The notes below the pieces were generated by a model, which was not told where the DNA came from, did not search any database, and worked only from the letters and a program-made list of their open reading frames with translations. This document shows positions 10,083-21,129 of a stretch of 64,000 nucleotides of DNA, in pieces. The stretch is from Trichodelitschia bisporula. Taxonomy: Eukaryota; Ascomycota; Dothideomycetes; Phaeotrichales; Phaeotrichaceae. Every line of letters begins with the position of its first letter. Position 1 is the first letter of the stretch. The position numbers and the translations under genes are program-made. Where the stretch lies: positions 75,204-139,203 of the forward strand of contig ML996712.1 of assembly GCA_010356995.1 (NCBI GenBank), in the 5' to 3' direction.

Positions 10083-12140
10083 TCAAATGTCCCACTCCTC
10101 CGCGGGGATAAGGCACACAGGGTGGGGGTCTTTAAGATGAGCCGTGATGTCGAAGCCATGGGACCCAGGCACGTTCTTGAGTAAATGCTCTTCATAGACA
10201 AGTTTCTCCATGAACCGCGAAGCAGTCTGGAAAAGTGGGACTTCCCCGGGCTTGAGTCCAGCAGGGGGGGCCATGGCGTTGACCTCCGCGCCCCCGCTGG
10301 CTGGGATCGTCGCCCCAAGGTAGTTCATCCATTTTCGCACTGCAAGGAGTTCGCGAAAGACCTCTTCGGCAGTCCTGCCCTCCTTTTCCATCACCGCTTG
10401 AACCAGCCCTGGAAGAGGCTCGGACTCCTGCGGCATTGTGTCATCTTCGATTTGCTGCGGATGGGGTTGAAGTGTATCAATATTCTCGTCGTTCTCGGTG
10501 TTCTCGGTGTTCTCCGTGCCGTCATTAAGCTTCTCCAATGCTTTTATGCCCAAAAGCTCGTCGACGTCCTCATCCATGTCTTCCAGGACCCTAAGGCCCA
10601 GGAACTCTTCGGGCTCCTCGGTCATCTCCTCTATGGCTTTGAGGCCCAGGAACTCCTCGGTATCCTCATCGCGCAGCAGAGAAGTGGGGAGCAGCGGCTC
10701 GGCACTGGAAGGCTTTGACGGCTCTTCGAACAGCCCGGCCAAATTCTCGTACACGGAGTCAGATGAGTTCTTGCTCTCAGCACCATCACTGGAGATTGGG
10801 GCGCTAGAGACAGGCAGGCCACGCGCTTCCGCCAATCCGCCAGTGTATGTCTTCCACAGGTGGTTACAACGCTTCTTCGTCATCTTATCGAGGTAAGAAG
10901 ACCATTCAACGTCAAGCTCACTGGCCACATATGTCGGAGGATCAAGACTGGTGGATGTCAGGATGGCGAAGTACAAGCGGCCTCCAAATATTGCTCCCGC
11001 ATCATCGTGGAAGCGTGCGGCGAGGAAATGCTCCACGTCCCAGTGGTAGGCTCTCATTAGATGCTTGTCCATCAAAGACCAGCGGGGCTCGAGTTTCTCA
11101 AGATCCGAGACACTGCTACAGATCTCTGCTTGAAAGAAATCGATATTGGAGAGTGCAATTAGGTCGATGTCGCCTTCCGGGGTCCGCGGAATGACATTTC
11201 CATTGATTTTTCCGAGCTTCTTGAGGTATGCTTCACCACGCGAGTAGAGGTCTGGATACATGTGCTGGAGGTAGGAGTCCATCTCATCCTCATTCTCATC
11301 TGGGATGAAGGGCGGCGGTGCCGGAGTCCAGTCCATGCGGTGGTGAGGCGGCGTGTTGCACGGCGAGCCTAGCTCATAGTCATTCGCATCCTCTGGAATT
11401 GGCATGCTGCTCGTCTGCTTCCCGTCTACAGCGCCTGGATTTTGGGTCTCCTCAATGTCTACGGCGGGGATCATTGTCGGCCCATTTGGATCCGGATTCC
11501 ACACCCATCCGGACCGCTCCCTGTAGCCATATCCGGGGGCGTCAGGGAACTCTGTCTCCTCGGATTTAGGAGATGCCTTCTCCTCGGATTTGGACGACAC
11601 CGTCTGCTCGGACTCAAGCGATGCCGTCTCCTCAGACTCAGACGACGCCCTCTCTTCAGAGTCAGGCAATGCCGTATCCTCAGATGCAGGCATCACCGTC
11701 TCCTCAGATGCTGGCATCACCGTCTCCCCATATGCTGGCATCACCGTCTCATTGGGATGATCAACGGATTCTTGTTCGGTGTCGACGAGCTTCAGCTTCT
11801 CCATAGCCTCAGTGAGCGGCTTCATTTTGGCAAACGTCGCTGGGGATTCGGGTGGCGCCGGAACAGGGGAGAGTAAAATGGGAGGGTTGTGAGGGGAGGT
11901 GAGCTGATGATCATCCGATTCTCGCTGAGCATCGACAAGCTGCAGCTTCTCCATGGCGGCTGTATGCGGCATCATGGCAGCAGTTGTCTTCGGGGATTCG
12001 GGAGGAGCAGGAGCAAGAGATGGCGTGGAGCGTGTGCCTTGGACGGGAGTGAGCCACTCCATCGTCGCGATGACCGATGGGAAACTCTGATTGACGCGTT
12101 CCGTAGCCCCTGCCAATGTGGCGAGACCGAGGAAAGGCAT
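10083..12140 (-). CDS. Hypothetical acidic repeat-rich protein (685 aa)
   Basis: The frame is open from an ATG at 12140. The bases just before it (TTTCAG) resemble a 3' splice site, so an upstream exon is possible. The protein is built from three kinds of internal repeat. Two copies of about 40 residues near the N-terminus each hold PAPPESP and AMEKL(Q/K)LVD. About eight imperfect copies of an 8-residue unit of the type ETVMPASE lie at about 11548-11756. Three copies of a 16-residue acidic-hydrophobic unit (EEFLGLKAIEEM type) lie at about 10523-10666. Between them is a folded-looking stretch with many aromatic residues (words YLQHMYPDLY and HWDVEHFLAARF). I recognise no family. No signal peptide or membrane segment is seen. 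Confidence 0.6.
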   Translation of the reverse strand: MPFLGLATLAGATERVNQSFPSVIATMEWLTPVQGTRSTPSLAPAPPESPKTTAAMMPHTAAMEKLQLVDAQRESDDHQLTSPHNPPILLSPVPAPPESPATFAKMKPLTEAMEKLKLVDTEQESVDHPNETVMPAYGETVMPASEETVMPASEDTALPDSEERASSESEETASLESEQTVSSKSEEKASPKSEETEFPDAPGYGYRERSGWVWNPDPNGPTMIPAVDIEETQNPGAVDGKQTSSMPIPEDANDYELGSPCNTPPHHRMDWTPAPPPFIPDENEDEMDSYLQHMYPDLYSRGEAYLKKLGKINGNVIPRTPEGDIDLIALSNIDFFQAEICSSVSDLEKLEPRWSLMDKHLMRAYHWDVEHFLAARFHDDAGAIFGGRLYFAILTSTSLDPPTYVASELDVEWSSYLDKMTKKRCNHLWKTYTGGLAEARGLPVSSAPISSDGAESKNSSDSVYENLAGLFEEPSKPSSAEPLLPTSLLRDEDTEEFLGLKAIEEMTEEPEEFLGLRVLEDMDEDVDELLGIKALEKLNDGTENTENTENDENIDTLQPHPQQIEDDTMPQESEPLPGLVQAVMEKEGRTAEEVFRELLAVRKWMNYLGATIPASGGAEVNAMAPPAGLKPGEVPLFQTASRFMEKLVYEEHLLKNVPGSHGFDITAHLKDPHPVCLIPAEEWDI

Positions 12141-13606
12141 CTGAAAGTATTTAGAGAGTGATTCCAGCACTGTGAAGCTGCAGACCGACCTTCAGATTTT
12201 TTCTGGTTTCGCAGTGCGATGAGAAAATGAAGCTGGGAAAGCTTTGGGTGGTGAGGAAATTTGAAGACTTGAAATGGAGAAATTGGTTTGTGGTGCACTG
12301 TTGTTATTGGAGAAGAAGAAGAGGAAGAGGAAGAGGAAGAGGAGTGAGAACTGGGAGTTAAAGGGGGCCTGGGAACTGGTTGCCAAGCACACAACTTCCA
12401 TGACCGGCGTCAAAAACTCGCCAGTGAATATTCCGGTAGTGGGGAAAATTAGTGGAAGAAGTGATGTAGCAGGAAAGAGCGCTCGTGGGGCTTCGACTCT
12501 ACATATGGTTGGGAGGATGTGGTTTCGTCTCATATAAGCCATGGCTCAGCAGCCGCGGCACCCACCACAACCACCACAACCTCCGCAACAGCCCTCACCA
12601 CCTATGAACTTAGATCTTCCGCTGGACAAGTGGGTTTTCATAACCAGTTATAGGCAAGGCAAGCTGCAGAATACGTAAAGGAACGTTTGAGGCTCCGACA
12701 CCTCACTGGCAGCGGCGTTCATGAGGGACGCGTATTTGCGCTCCTTGAGTTATACAACCTCATGTTTGTTTCCGCTTGATATCAGAGACAAAGCAGCACC
12801 TTCTACTTTATTAGTCAGACTTTCATTGAGTATCCTCACTCATGTCAGTTCCGAAGCGTCAAGAGTCGATTTACTTCGAGTTCTCAGCAAGGCTGCCAAG
12901 GGGCTAGCACTGAGGTAGCGTGTCTGAGGCACTTCGTATGGAAAGGGAGAATGCTTAAAGAATGCTGCGATTGTATCTTTACCTTCATTGCTTCATGTAC
13001 ATAGTCATTCAGACAGGTTAGTGATATCCGACATAGCCACTCCATTTTGGACGTATCTCCGAAGATTTCTAGCGTGGAAATCATGCGTCGAAGCTCCGCC
13101 CGCTCTATCTCATTGAACACTGTGCACATATCACGGGCATCGGTGTTAAGGGCAGTAGACTTTGGCGGCTGGTTCGGAAAGCAGCACTATGGCCTAATGT
13201 ATGAAAGAGGCAAAAGACCTACAGAACTGCCTGCGTGCATATTTAATAAAGCCCGGGCGCTTAAGCCATGCTTAGAACAGGAGGAAGTCAAGAACGCCAG
13301 ATAACTCTGAAACAGTTGTTCCCGAATTGGAACGGCAAGAACATAGCAAAACCAACTTAACAGACTGTAGGAACACAGTTGAAACGGTGCATAAGCACAA
13401 TGTCATGTAGCATTAGATACACTAACTTTGGCATTCCCCTAGAACTCCCAGCGCCGGCAAGTCCCACTTGGCCGCATTACAAAGCACTTATGATTTCTCG
13501 CCGCTTTATTCGTCCACTTCACCCCACTTCCGCTTCTTCCCCCTCGATGCTCGAAACTAAGGCACGAGGCACTTGACCTCAGTCTCCAGCTCATTACAGA
13601 AATGGT
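12141..13606. other. No supported gene
   Basis: The part next to the previous gene (about 12180-12540) contains a GAAGAG-type purine run and looks like a promoter or leader. From about 12560 to 13606 only short frames without start context, domains or splice sites are seen. Confidence 0.4.
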
Positions 13607-14059
13607 CTAGAAAACCCCACTCCGCCGCGATCTCCGGCCACGCACGAAGGCACATTTGCCCTGTAATGCAGCCAGGCGTCGACAGGCCGCGCTCAAGAGC
13701 TGCACGCAGTACAAGCATCTACCATCAAGGCTGCAATCCTTATCGAACCAAGTAAAGGAATACTCCATTATGACCGACTTTGCGGCCGACTGGTCCACCA
13801 GTATTAGTTGCTGACATACGAGGAAGTACGAAAATTTGCCTTGCCCATGCGGAAGTGCCGCCATGAGACTGTCGAAGTCTCCATGCACGTCCAACTCAGG
13901 AAGATCTACTGAGTTAGCGAGCCGGGCTACGAGCGGTGAAAATGAACGAAACCTTACCAATTGGTACTGGTGCAGGACGAAATTTGCAACACCCGCCTTT
14001 GCCGCCTTATTCTCCTTGTTTTTTCTGGTGGAGGGATACGCTGGTGCCCTGGCCAGCAC
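13607..14059 (-). pseudogene. Unknown protein fragment, member of a local family with ARA-AYPS motif
   Basis: The minus-strand frame of 150 codons has no ATG at its beginning but reads like real protein: a motif TVLARAPAYPS, a basic stretch KNKENKAAKAG, then a segment with FSYFLVCQQL and VIMEYSFTWFDKDCS, and a Cys pair in CLYCVQLL. The same beginning recurs at 19465-19653, and in shorter form at about 20360-20397, so it belongs to a dispersed local family. I do not recognise the family. The missing start and the shortened copies make a broken gene or an internal exon the best reading. About 550 bases downstream, to 14704, hold nothing else I can support. Confidence 0.35.
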
Positions 14060-14704
14060 GGTACAGAAAGGTTTAGCGGACGTTCTTGATGGTTCTGGTG
14101 TTTTGTTTAGGGTAGTGAAAAATCACGCGTTGAGGTGAGGCGGAGGAACAGAATGGCTACCGTACTGAGGTCTCCCATTTCGAAAGGCGGCCTGTGCTCC
14201 GCGCCGATTGGGCGCAATGCCCGCGAGGCTGCCAAGAAATAGCGTAGAGGTTACGCGCAGAATACCCGGCACTGGGCTTCATTACCCGGCAACGATCCCG
14301 CCCCGCTTCGACCAAGAGCAGATAACGATGAAAATAAGTAACAATCAAGTACAGAACGTGGAAGACATCTGTGATTTGCCTTTTGCGGCTGTCCTAAGCC
14401 ATGAGTCGCCTGAGGGCGCGAATTTCGAACAAAGATACAACGGTCACTGAGCGTTCAAGAAATCAATGAAGCTGAACCTTCCTCAGTTGATCCACTCGAG
14501 TTGTTATAAATTTACAGCACAATTTTCAGAATTGGACTTATTCTCTTAAGCAGTACAAAAAAGATCCTTAGAACGGGGCACGGAAGCAGGCGAGCAAGAG
14601 ACACCGTAGTTAAGTTGTCTAACTGAGAGGAAGTACAAGCCCAGCGTATGAACCACTCTCCATCCCCGTTAAACCCGGCATAGCGAGGACATTCAAGCTG
14701 AAGG

Positions 14705-16303
14705 TCACTTCTCCAGAGGCAGATTGTTTACTCCAGCGCTCCATAGCAGCTTCACAAGATCGCGGTCCCTCTCAAACTCTGCAATCTCCCTCTGACCGCG
14801 AATCAGGTCCATGAGCATCCGTGATCTCCTTTCCTCCAGTGCTTTCTCCTCGTCCTCGTCCATCTGTTTGCGCGAAAACACTGCTTTCCCATCAATTTTG
14901 TAAACCTCATCCAGTAGGAACGAGACTTGCTTCTGCTTAGCCGCGACTGCGGCGCGACCGAGTATGTGCGGGTCAACCATGCGGCGGGGCGAAGCGTCCA
15001 TTGTGAAGCGGCCCGGCGTCGTCTTAAGCGATGTGATGAAGCCAAAGTTTGGAGGGTACTGCGCCGTCCGCGGAGTAGAGGACTCGGCTGCGACAATCGA
15101 GGACTCCGCTGAGGCGGTGGATTCTTCGTACTTGGGAGGATGGTCCTTCTCCAGGGCGCCACGCTTGTTGATGCGAAGAGGGGCGGGAAGGAGAAGCTCG
15201 CTATCCCCAGCACCGGACTTAATAGCGGCAAACCGCTTTGCTTGATCCAGAGCCCGGTACCTCTTTTCGGTCTCCTTCCAGTCCGGCGCAATCTCATCCA
15301 GCGTGCTGTCAATCTCCTTCAGGAGCGAGCTCATCATGACGTTTGTACCGTGCCCGAGGCCTTCAGCTTTCGTGGCTTTGGCGCGTTGGTTGCCCTGAGC
15401 CTTGGGGGTTTCGTTGCGGTTGCTAGCTTCGGCTTTCGCGGGTTCGTCGACTTCGCTACCCATAGCGTTTGAGGTCTTCTCGCGTGCACCCTCTTTAGCA
15501 CCGGAATTGGCACTGAAGGGGAAGGAGGCCAAGTTGTCCTCCATGTTGGCTTCAAGACGCTGGTCCGCAGTGTAGGGGGAGACTTGATGCGGGCGTTCGC
15601 TAATGATGAGTTGACCTTTCTTGCGGTCAACTTTGTTGACGGAGGAGATGGTGCTGCAGGTGACAGCACGCGGGCGCTCATAGTTGATCTTTGGTGTACC
15701 CTCGTGGCTCGGCGGTAGTTCCTTTGGCAGCGCCAAGGGCACATCGCTGTTCTGAGCATGCCGAGTGCTCATCTTGTGGGCGTTGAGTAACGCGGCAATT
15801 CTGTGGTCTGTAGAATGCGGCGGAATCACCGGCTTCCGAGTGATTCGAGGCTTTTGGTTCGTGTGCGCCTTTGGGGTTTGAGCCCTCCCTGCATTCTGCT
15901 TCACCTTTTGCTGAGTAAAGAAGCGGTGTCCTGCTGGGTCGATTGTCTGAGCCCTCGCAATCTTCTCATCCACCTCCCTCTGTTGCGTCTCGTGCGCCGG
16001 TGTAACCGTAGGCTCCACTGGAGCGGTGCTCTGTTCATTGTTCTTGTGCTTCTTCTCGAAGCCTATAAACTCTTCACGAGGCTTGCGCGGGCGAGTCTCG
16101 CATTTGCGTGGTTCGCGCGGCACAGTTGACGGCGGCTCAATGACAGGTATATGCGGGAGCCATTGAACTAGGCGCGGGATGCCGTCGTACTTGTATGTGC
16201 GTCGCCGGCATAGATCACCCGGAGTCTGCGCAGGGGCTTCAAAGGCTGCGTTCGTTGCCGACTCACGGGAACGGCGGGCGGTTGACTTAGGATGGGGCTC
16301 CAT
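14705..16303 (-). CDS. Hypothetical basic, largely disordered protein (532 aa)
   Basis: The frame runs uninterrupted from an ATG at 16303 to a stop at 14705. The N-terminal 330 residues are rich in Lys, Arg, Pro, Thr and Gln and look disordered. Short ordered words appear at IPRLVQWLPHIPVIEPP near residue 45 and at SSLLKEIDSTLDEIAPDW near residue 330. The C-terminal 60 residues form a charged helix (DEDEEKALEERRSRML...EFERDRDLVKLLW), probably a coiled coil. I recognise no domain. It may act as a scaffold or chromatin-associated protein, but that is only a guess from composition. It is one of several minus-strand genes of this type in the repeat-rich part, and its reading frame shows no damage. 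Confidence 0.65.
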   Translation of the reverse strand: MEPHPKSTARRSRESATNAAFEAPAQTPGDLCRRRTYKYDGIPRLVQWLPHIPVIEPPSTVPREPRKCETRPRKPREEFIGFEKKHKNNEQSTAPVEPTVTPAHETQQREVDEKIARAQTIDPAGHRFFTQQKVKQNAGRAQTPKAHTNQKPRITRKPVIPPHSTDHRIAALLNAHKMSTRHAQNSDVPLALPKELPPSHEGTPKINYERPRAVTCSTISSVNKVDRKKGQLIISERPHQVSPYTADQRLEANMEDNLASFPFSANSGAKEGAREKTSNAMGSEVDEPAKAEASNRNETPKAQGNQRAKATKAEGLGHGTNVMMSSLLKEIDSTLDEIAPDWKETEKRYRALDQAKRFAAIKSGAGDSELLLPAPLRINKRGALEKDHPPKYEESTASAESSIVAAESSTPRTAQYPPNFGFITSLKTTPGRFTMDASPRRMVDPHILGRAAVAAKQKQVSFLLDEVYKIDGKAVFSRKQMDEDEEKALEERRSRMLMDLIRGQREIAEFERDRDLVKLLWSAGVNNLPLEK

Positions 16304-16900
16304 GATGGATGATGAGGAGGGCTAAAGGGATGTTAAAGGGGCTTCATAATTCAAGCCACGGAGATCAAGAGAGCTGTAGCGTAACGAAAGATGACTGTCA
16401 CTGCGGAATACGGCGCGGCACAGACGTTACAATTCCGGCTGAGAGAAGAGGTCGGGCCGACGACGTTCTGTTGGTTTGATTTACTAAATATTGTGTCTGC
16501 AGCGAGTACTTACTGCACTAGTGATGAGGAGTTGTGGAGTTCGCTTACTCCAGATAGCCCGGAGTAGTTAGATACACGCAAACACACGCATTGTGTGGAT
16601 CCGGCGGGCTGAGAGTGCTGTGGATGTGTGGAAACACAAAAGCTGGTTACGGATGGGGAAGAAAGCTCGCAGTTGTTGATGTCGCGTTGCCGGTTCAACG
16701 CGTCGCGTTTGTCCATGGCTTCAGTTCAACGCAAAAATGATATCGTCTCAATTGCGTCTGGCTTGTAGGCCGAATCAGTTTCAGAGGCATGATAACTAGA
16801 CTGTAGAGACATACCTGAGGCCCTTACCAAACATGAAAATGATCAACGTCCTTTTCATGTCCGGCAACCCGCGCAAATCTCCAACCTTACATGACCGAAG

Positions 16901-17392
16901 TCAGTCATTCTTGTCGTTTTCCCTTTCTAATTCCCTCCACTCCAACGGGCGGTGTTCGTATCTGAGATCGAGACTCGGCCCCCGCAATTTGGGACTCCGG
17001 TGAGCCAACATGGAGCGCAGGTCTTGCCTCAGGGCCAGCAGGTCGTTGAGGGCTGCGGAGATGAAGTCGCACTTCTCGTGTAGATTCTTCAGCATCGTCG
17101 AAGGCTCCCCAGCGCTAGTGGCGCGGTTACGCCTCTCATAGGCCCAGCTAAGCTCAAACTTGAGCTTGTAAACCTCCTCCGAGATATCCTGCAAATGGCG
17201 CTCAATGTCCCCGAAAGGCCCTGAGTGGATAGGATGGCGCGCCATCATTTCTGAAGGCGAAGGAAGAGGTGTCTCATACCAGAGCCCCCCAATGTTGAAG
17301 GTCGCCGCTTGGAGGCCGGAGACTTTCTCGAGGCTCTTATGCAAGGGGACATCCTCGAGCCACTTCAAAATGCGATGGATTCTTGAGGCCAT
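16901..17392 (-). CDS. Hypothetical helical protein (163 aa)
   Basis: The frame starts with ATG at 17392, directly after a CACCCAG word that could be a 3' splice site, so an upstream exon is possible. The protein is mainly helical. It begins MASRIHRILKWLEDVPLHKSLEK and has a central region with DIERHLQDISEEVYKLKFEL that fits a coiled coil. A second helix (FISAALNDLLALRQDLRSML) precedes an acidic-basic tail. No signal peptide or membrane segment is seen and I recognise no family. A 98-codon frame with its own ATG lies upstream at 17602-17898 on the same strand. It could be a separate small gene or leader sequence and is not supported otherwise. Confidence 0.5.
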   Translation of the reverse strand: MASRIHRILKWLEDVPLHKSLEKVSGLQAATFNIGGLWYETPLPSPSEMMARHPIHSGPFGDIERHLQDISEEVYKLKFELSWAYERRNRATSAGEPSTMLKNLHEKCDFISAALNDLLALRQDLRSMLAHRSPKLRGPSLDLRYEHRPLEWRELERENDKND

Positions 17393-18082
17393 CTGGGTGA
17401 TCTATAATACGTACGTCTCATAAGCATTTTGCAAGCTTCAACCTTAGAGAATATAAAAATAATGGACATACGAGATGATGTATAAAAGCGATGGGGCTGG
17501 CCCCCCTATGACGAGTGAACAAATGTTAGGACTATTACGAAATTCAGCTGTGGATTTCTGGTTGGAGGATTTTCGTAGACTTTTACATACATTAGAGGCT
17601 TTCAATAATTTCGTGAGCTCACGATGGCGTTCGAGATGGAGTTCGTGTACTGAATTTGATTGTAGGGGGGATGTGGTGGTGATTTCGATCGGTCGCTGAG
17701 ATTTAGTTGCGGGCGTCTAAATTTTGGGGCCGTTGACCAGAATCGTTGGACAGAAGTTAGGTGACCGTCAAGTACGGCGGCATGAACTTTATCCGCCTTT
17801 GATGTCTCGACGTTAATGAGTGCACTTTTGCAAGACAGTGATGCTAAATTATGTTCCGATTCGGTTTCATTTCCTAGGTCTAGTGGAGTGTAGACCATTG
17901 GTCGTCGCTCTTTGTTCTACAAGTTCTTGGGAGCTCTTTCCAAAATCAAGCCCCCTTCTGACTCTCCTCTTCCATCTAACATAACAAAAGAGATGGAGAG
18001 CGATGAGTGTAGGCTTGCCAGCCAAGATATGGAGATGCCGCATGCACGGGAGTCATGGCTTACTACATAAGGACTAGGTTAG
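17393..18082. other. Upstream region with one weak small frame
   Basis: The minus strand carries a 98-codon frame at 17602-17898 with an ATG but no recognisable domain. The rest holds nothing I can support. Confidence 0.35.
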
Positions 18083-18283
18083 TGTTGGAATGCAGTGGCT
18101 GTGTTCAGCCTCACCCAATTTCAGCCACAGGGCTCGAGTATAAGTAGACTCGGGGTCCCCACCTCTTTGACAATCAAGCAACTTGTTCATGGACAGACCT
18201 TCCGTCTAACTTGTGATGCTGTGATGTTTCCATTAATCTCACACCTCCTTTTAACACCATTAATCTCACGCCTCCTTTTAACA
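18083..18283 (+). mobile_element. Solo LTR of the 220-bp copia family, opposite orientation
   Basis: The segment starts TGTTGGAATGC and ends TTTTAACA and matches the complement of 1097-1316 over its first 140 bp. Its last part is a 27-bp unit in tandem (18230-18256 and 18257-18283, one mismatch). The part shared with the 141-bp LTRs is missing. The bases on either side, GTTAG and GGTAG, differ by one and could be a decayed target duplication. Confidence 0.7.
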
Positions 18284-19464
18284 GGTAGCGCTTCGCTTAG
18301 CACCACACCGTGGTTGTGTTAGGCTCAACTTCCTTGTCCCCCCCGCTTTCTCCTCTGCATCTCAATACTGACAATTATCCAGCTGCATTCAGAGCCATGT
18401 GCCTACCGCAGTGACCGCGACAACAGGTCGCTATTCACGGGCCACACCCATCACTCAAACTCCACCCATCGACCTAATGCCGCTCTCCTGCTTACACCTT
18501 CTCCTTACTCTACACTGCGGTCAATACTGTTCCACCATGTGGCACAGCACGTTGCTCGCTGCAGCGACTGCAATGCCATCCGCATCCTTCACAATATATC
18601 GCACGGCAACATTCCGTGCGCCCGGCATAGCCGAGCCACACTGTCGGCATGCCGAGTCACCCGCCCGGCACCTTATAGCCCGGTGGCTGCCTTGATATAC
18701 ACTTCTACAAAATAACATCTACTCTAACAACAATCCCACTGCCGCCATCAGTAGTACGGCATTTTACAACACTCCTCCGCCAGCCCCCAGCGCTGGAACC
18801 CGAACCTCTCGCGTTCGGACTCGGGTACTCGGACGTGGCTCTATTTGCCAGACGACGTCCTCATCGACGAGCTGGACTTTTACACCCCCGGCGCTGTACT
18901 ACAAGATCATCAACTGGCTTAACAATCTTCCCTACCGCCCCTCGCACCCAGCGTCGCATCATCAAGCTGGATCTTTCCTGTGTCACGGTCAACCGGTTAT
19001 GAACCCGGTCGGTCATGGCCATTCGATGGAAGGGGAAGCGGTTGATCTAGCGTGGGAGTATGACCACCGCGGCTGGCTCAGGCGGTTTTAAGCACATTGT
19101 TACGGAGGAGTGGGCAGGGCATTCACGGTCGTAAGGGGGAAATCTTGCATCTAGAAACCTCCAAGCTTGCAAATGAAAGTCAGATGTTCTGATCAAATGG
19201 TCGTGTGCACGTAATGCTAATGGCTTATCCCCCAATGGCTTGAGCCCGATACAATATTTGTCTCTCCAACCATCTTCAAGCGTGATAATAACGCCTTCAC
19301 TAGGATGATGAGCATTTATTCCCTTTTTTTTTTCAGAGAAGAGGCGTGCAACGCAATCGATGCCCTTGCGTTGAAATCCAGTTCCTTCTCATAGGTGAAT
19401 CCTGGTTCTCATTTGCTCCTACCTGGCCTTCATTTGCTCCTGTTTGGCCTTCTTGATATCCTGT
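18284..19464. other. No supported gene
   Basis: Only short frames are seen on both strands. A cluster of CCCGGCA and GCATGCCG words at about 18625-18675 echoes the palindrome words at 9317-9342. Confidence 0.4.
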
Positions 19465-19653
19465 TCAACAATCGAGTGGCAATCTTAAGTTTGTTTTGGT
19501 ACTTCGCCGGAACAAGATCTTGCCAAATTGGTACTCATAGAAGACGAAGTTTGCAACATTCGCCTTTGCAACACTATTCTCCTTCTTGTTCTTCACGGCA
19601 GAGGGATAAGCCATCGCCCGGGCTCGGACGGTACAGGAATGTTCGCTTGACAT
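19465..19653 (-). pseudogene. Fragment paralogous to 13607-14059
   Basis: The minus-strand frame reads CTVRARAMAYPSAVKNKKE and continues AKANVANFVFYEYQFGKI, matching the start of the unknown protein at 13607-14059 over about 40 residues, then diverges and stops. A third trace of the same motif (VLARAMAYP) is at about 20360-20397. These are shortened copies of one unknown local family. Confidence 0.4.
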
Positions 19654-19813
19654 TATCGACTGTCGTCAGGGGCACACAAATCACTGGTTGCACAGCATTG
19701 GTTGTGGAATAACATTCATTGAAAGCTTGAAGAACTATGTAAGGGTTTCGCGTGTGAATGTGGAGTGCGGGGGAGCTGGGAGTGCTAGCGCACAGCCAGC
19801 GCCAAGTCCTCTC

Positions 19814-19846
19814 CCCTGCAAGTCCAGCCGGGCTGGACTTGCAGGG
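19814..19846. repeat. Perfect 16-bp inverted repeat with 1-nt spacer
   Basis: The left arm CCCTGCAAGTCCAGCC at 19814-19829 is exactly complementary to 19831-19846, with a single G between. A hairpin this perfect and GC-rich resembles those at 9267-9342 in style but not in sequence. Confidence 0.9.
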
Positions 19847-21129
19847 ATCAGGCATCAAGCTTACCGAGTCACGTGACCAATACAGGGGATGTGGCGATAT
19901 GACATGGGAGAGATGATATCCTCCCATGACAACTGTCGTAGGCCGTTGTAGAGAGGTCCATCAACTCCTTCCCCATGCTGTATGGTAAGCTGTTGCCGGA
20001 GAGTGAAAAGACAAAATAAAACGCTCAGAGCTCAAGAAATGAAGTCGCTCCCAGGGTAATAGATCCAGCGTTCGGTACCCGTAGGCACACACGATGAAAT
20101 CATGAGAGTTGTCGATGCGGCAGCTACTTAATGGTCAGTTTCACGTCGGCCGGTAACCACCTGTTTTCTACTTCGCAAAACTCGCTCACCTTATATCACA
20201 ATCACAATAAGCACATGCAACTTTCTAGCTGCATCTCCGAGGCCGTATAGTCCGAAGGCGCGAGATTGCGCGGCTGGAGATATAACGTATAGCGGAAGAA
20301 ACACCGCCGTTTGCTGAGTTGACTTTCGGAACAGAGAGCAATATCGAGGGAAAGAACCCCGGTATATAGTGGGATACGCCATTGCCCGGGCCAACACGCT
20401 ATAAAAAGGTGTGGCGTATATAGGATACTTGCTGATTATACTGCTCGGGCTGCTGGGGACCGCCTTGACAGATGACTGCGAAGATGATTTTTTGAAGGCT
20501 CACGGGCCAGACAACGAAGGCCGAGACCCTTCGTCGTCCGAGTCATCGGAATCTTGAGAAAATGCTCCAACGCGGGATTTGGCGGCGGGTTTGACCTTCG
20601 CGATGCCGGCGGGCTGCGTACGGGCTTTTGAGGGCCCGGACGACGACGAGCTCAAGCTCAAAATGAAGCGGTAGCAGCCCTTGATCGTTCGAGCGGAGGC
20701 AACTTGCGCAGGGGAATTTGAAGGCCCAGATGGTGATGCTCCGGGCTTTCCTCCCTGTCAAGTCCGCGCCCGTGCAGGAACTGGAAGAGGCGAGCCAGCC
20801 CAGCCTCCCGCGACGGGGCACGGCACAATCTCGCCGTGGGCAAGAAACCCAAGTCGCCAATCAGGCATACCGCAGGGGCAAACTCTCCAAAGCAGCAGGA
20901 AAGCTGAACCCAGTAGGCTTGTTCTCCGAAGCAGCAGGCTTGCTGGGTTGACCGAAGGCGCCGGTGGGGTGTGAAGGCGCCGGTGGGGTGTGAAGGGGCC
21001 GGGGCGGGGCTCAGTCGATGCAGCAGCGGTGAAATTCTTCGGGAGACCAAGAGCTAGCTTCTTAAGCTGGGCGGCCACGGCGAGCCATGGGTTCGAACTT
21101 TTTGTGAGTCGAGAAGGACGTCTGAAACC
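19847..21129. other. Decayed coding-like stretch, no intact gene
   Basis: On the minus strand between about 21080 and 20480, protein-like words occur in changing frames (LGLPKNFTAAAS, KPAASENKPTGFSFPAAL, AKSRVGAFSQDSDDSDDEG). This looks like a Pro/Ala/Ser-rich host gene that has lost its frame. A 17-bp unit, GGCGCCGGTGGGGTGTGAA, is repeated in tandem at about 20959-20994. I recognise no family. Confidence 0.35.
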
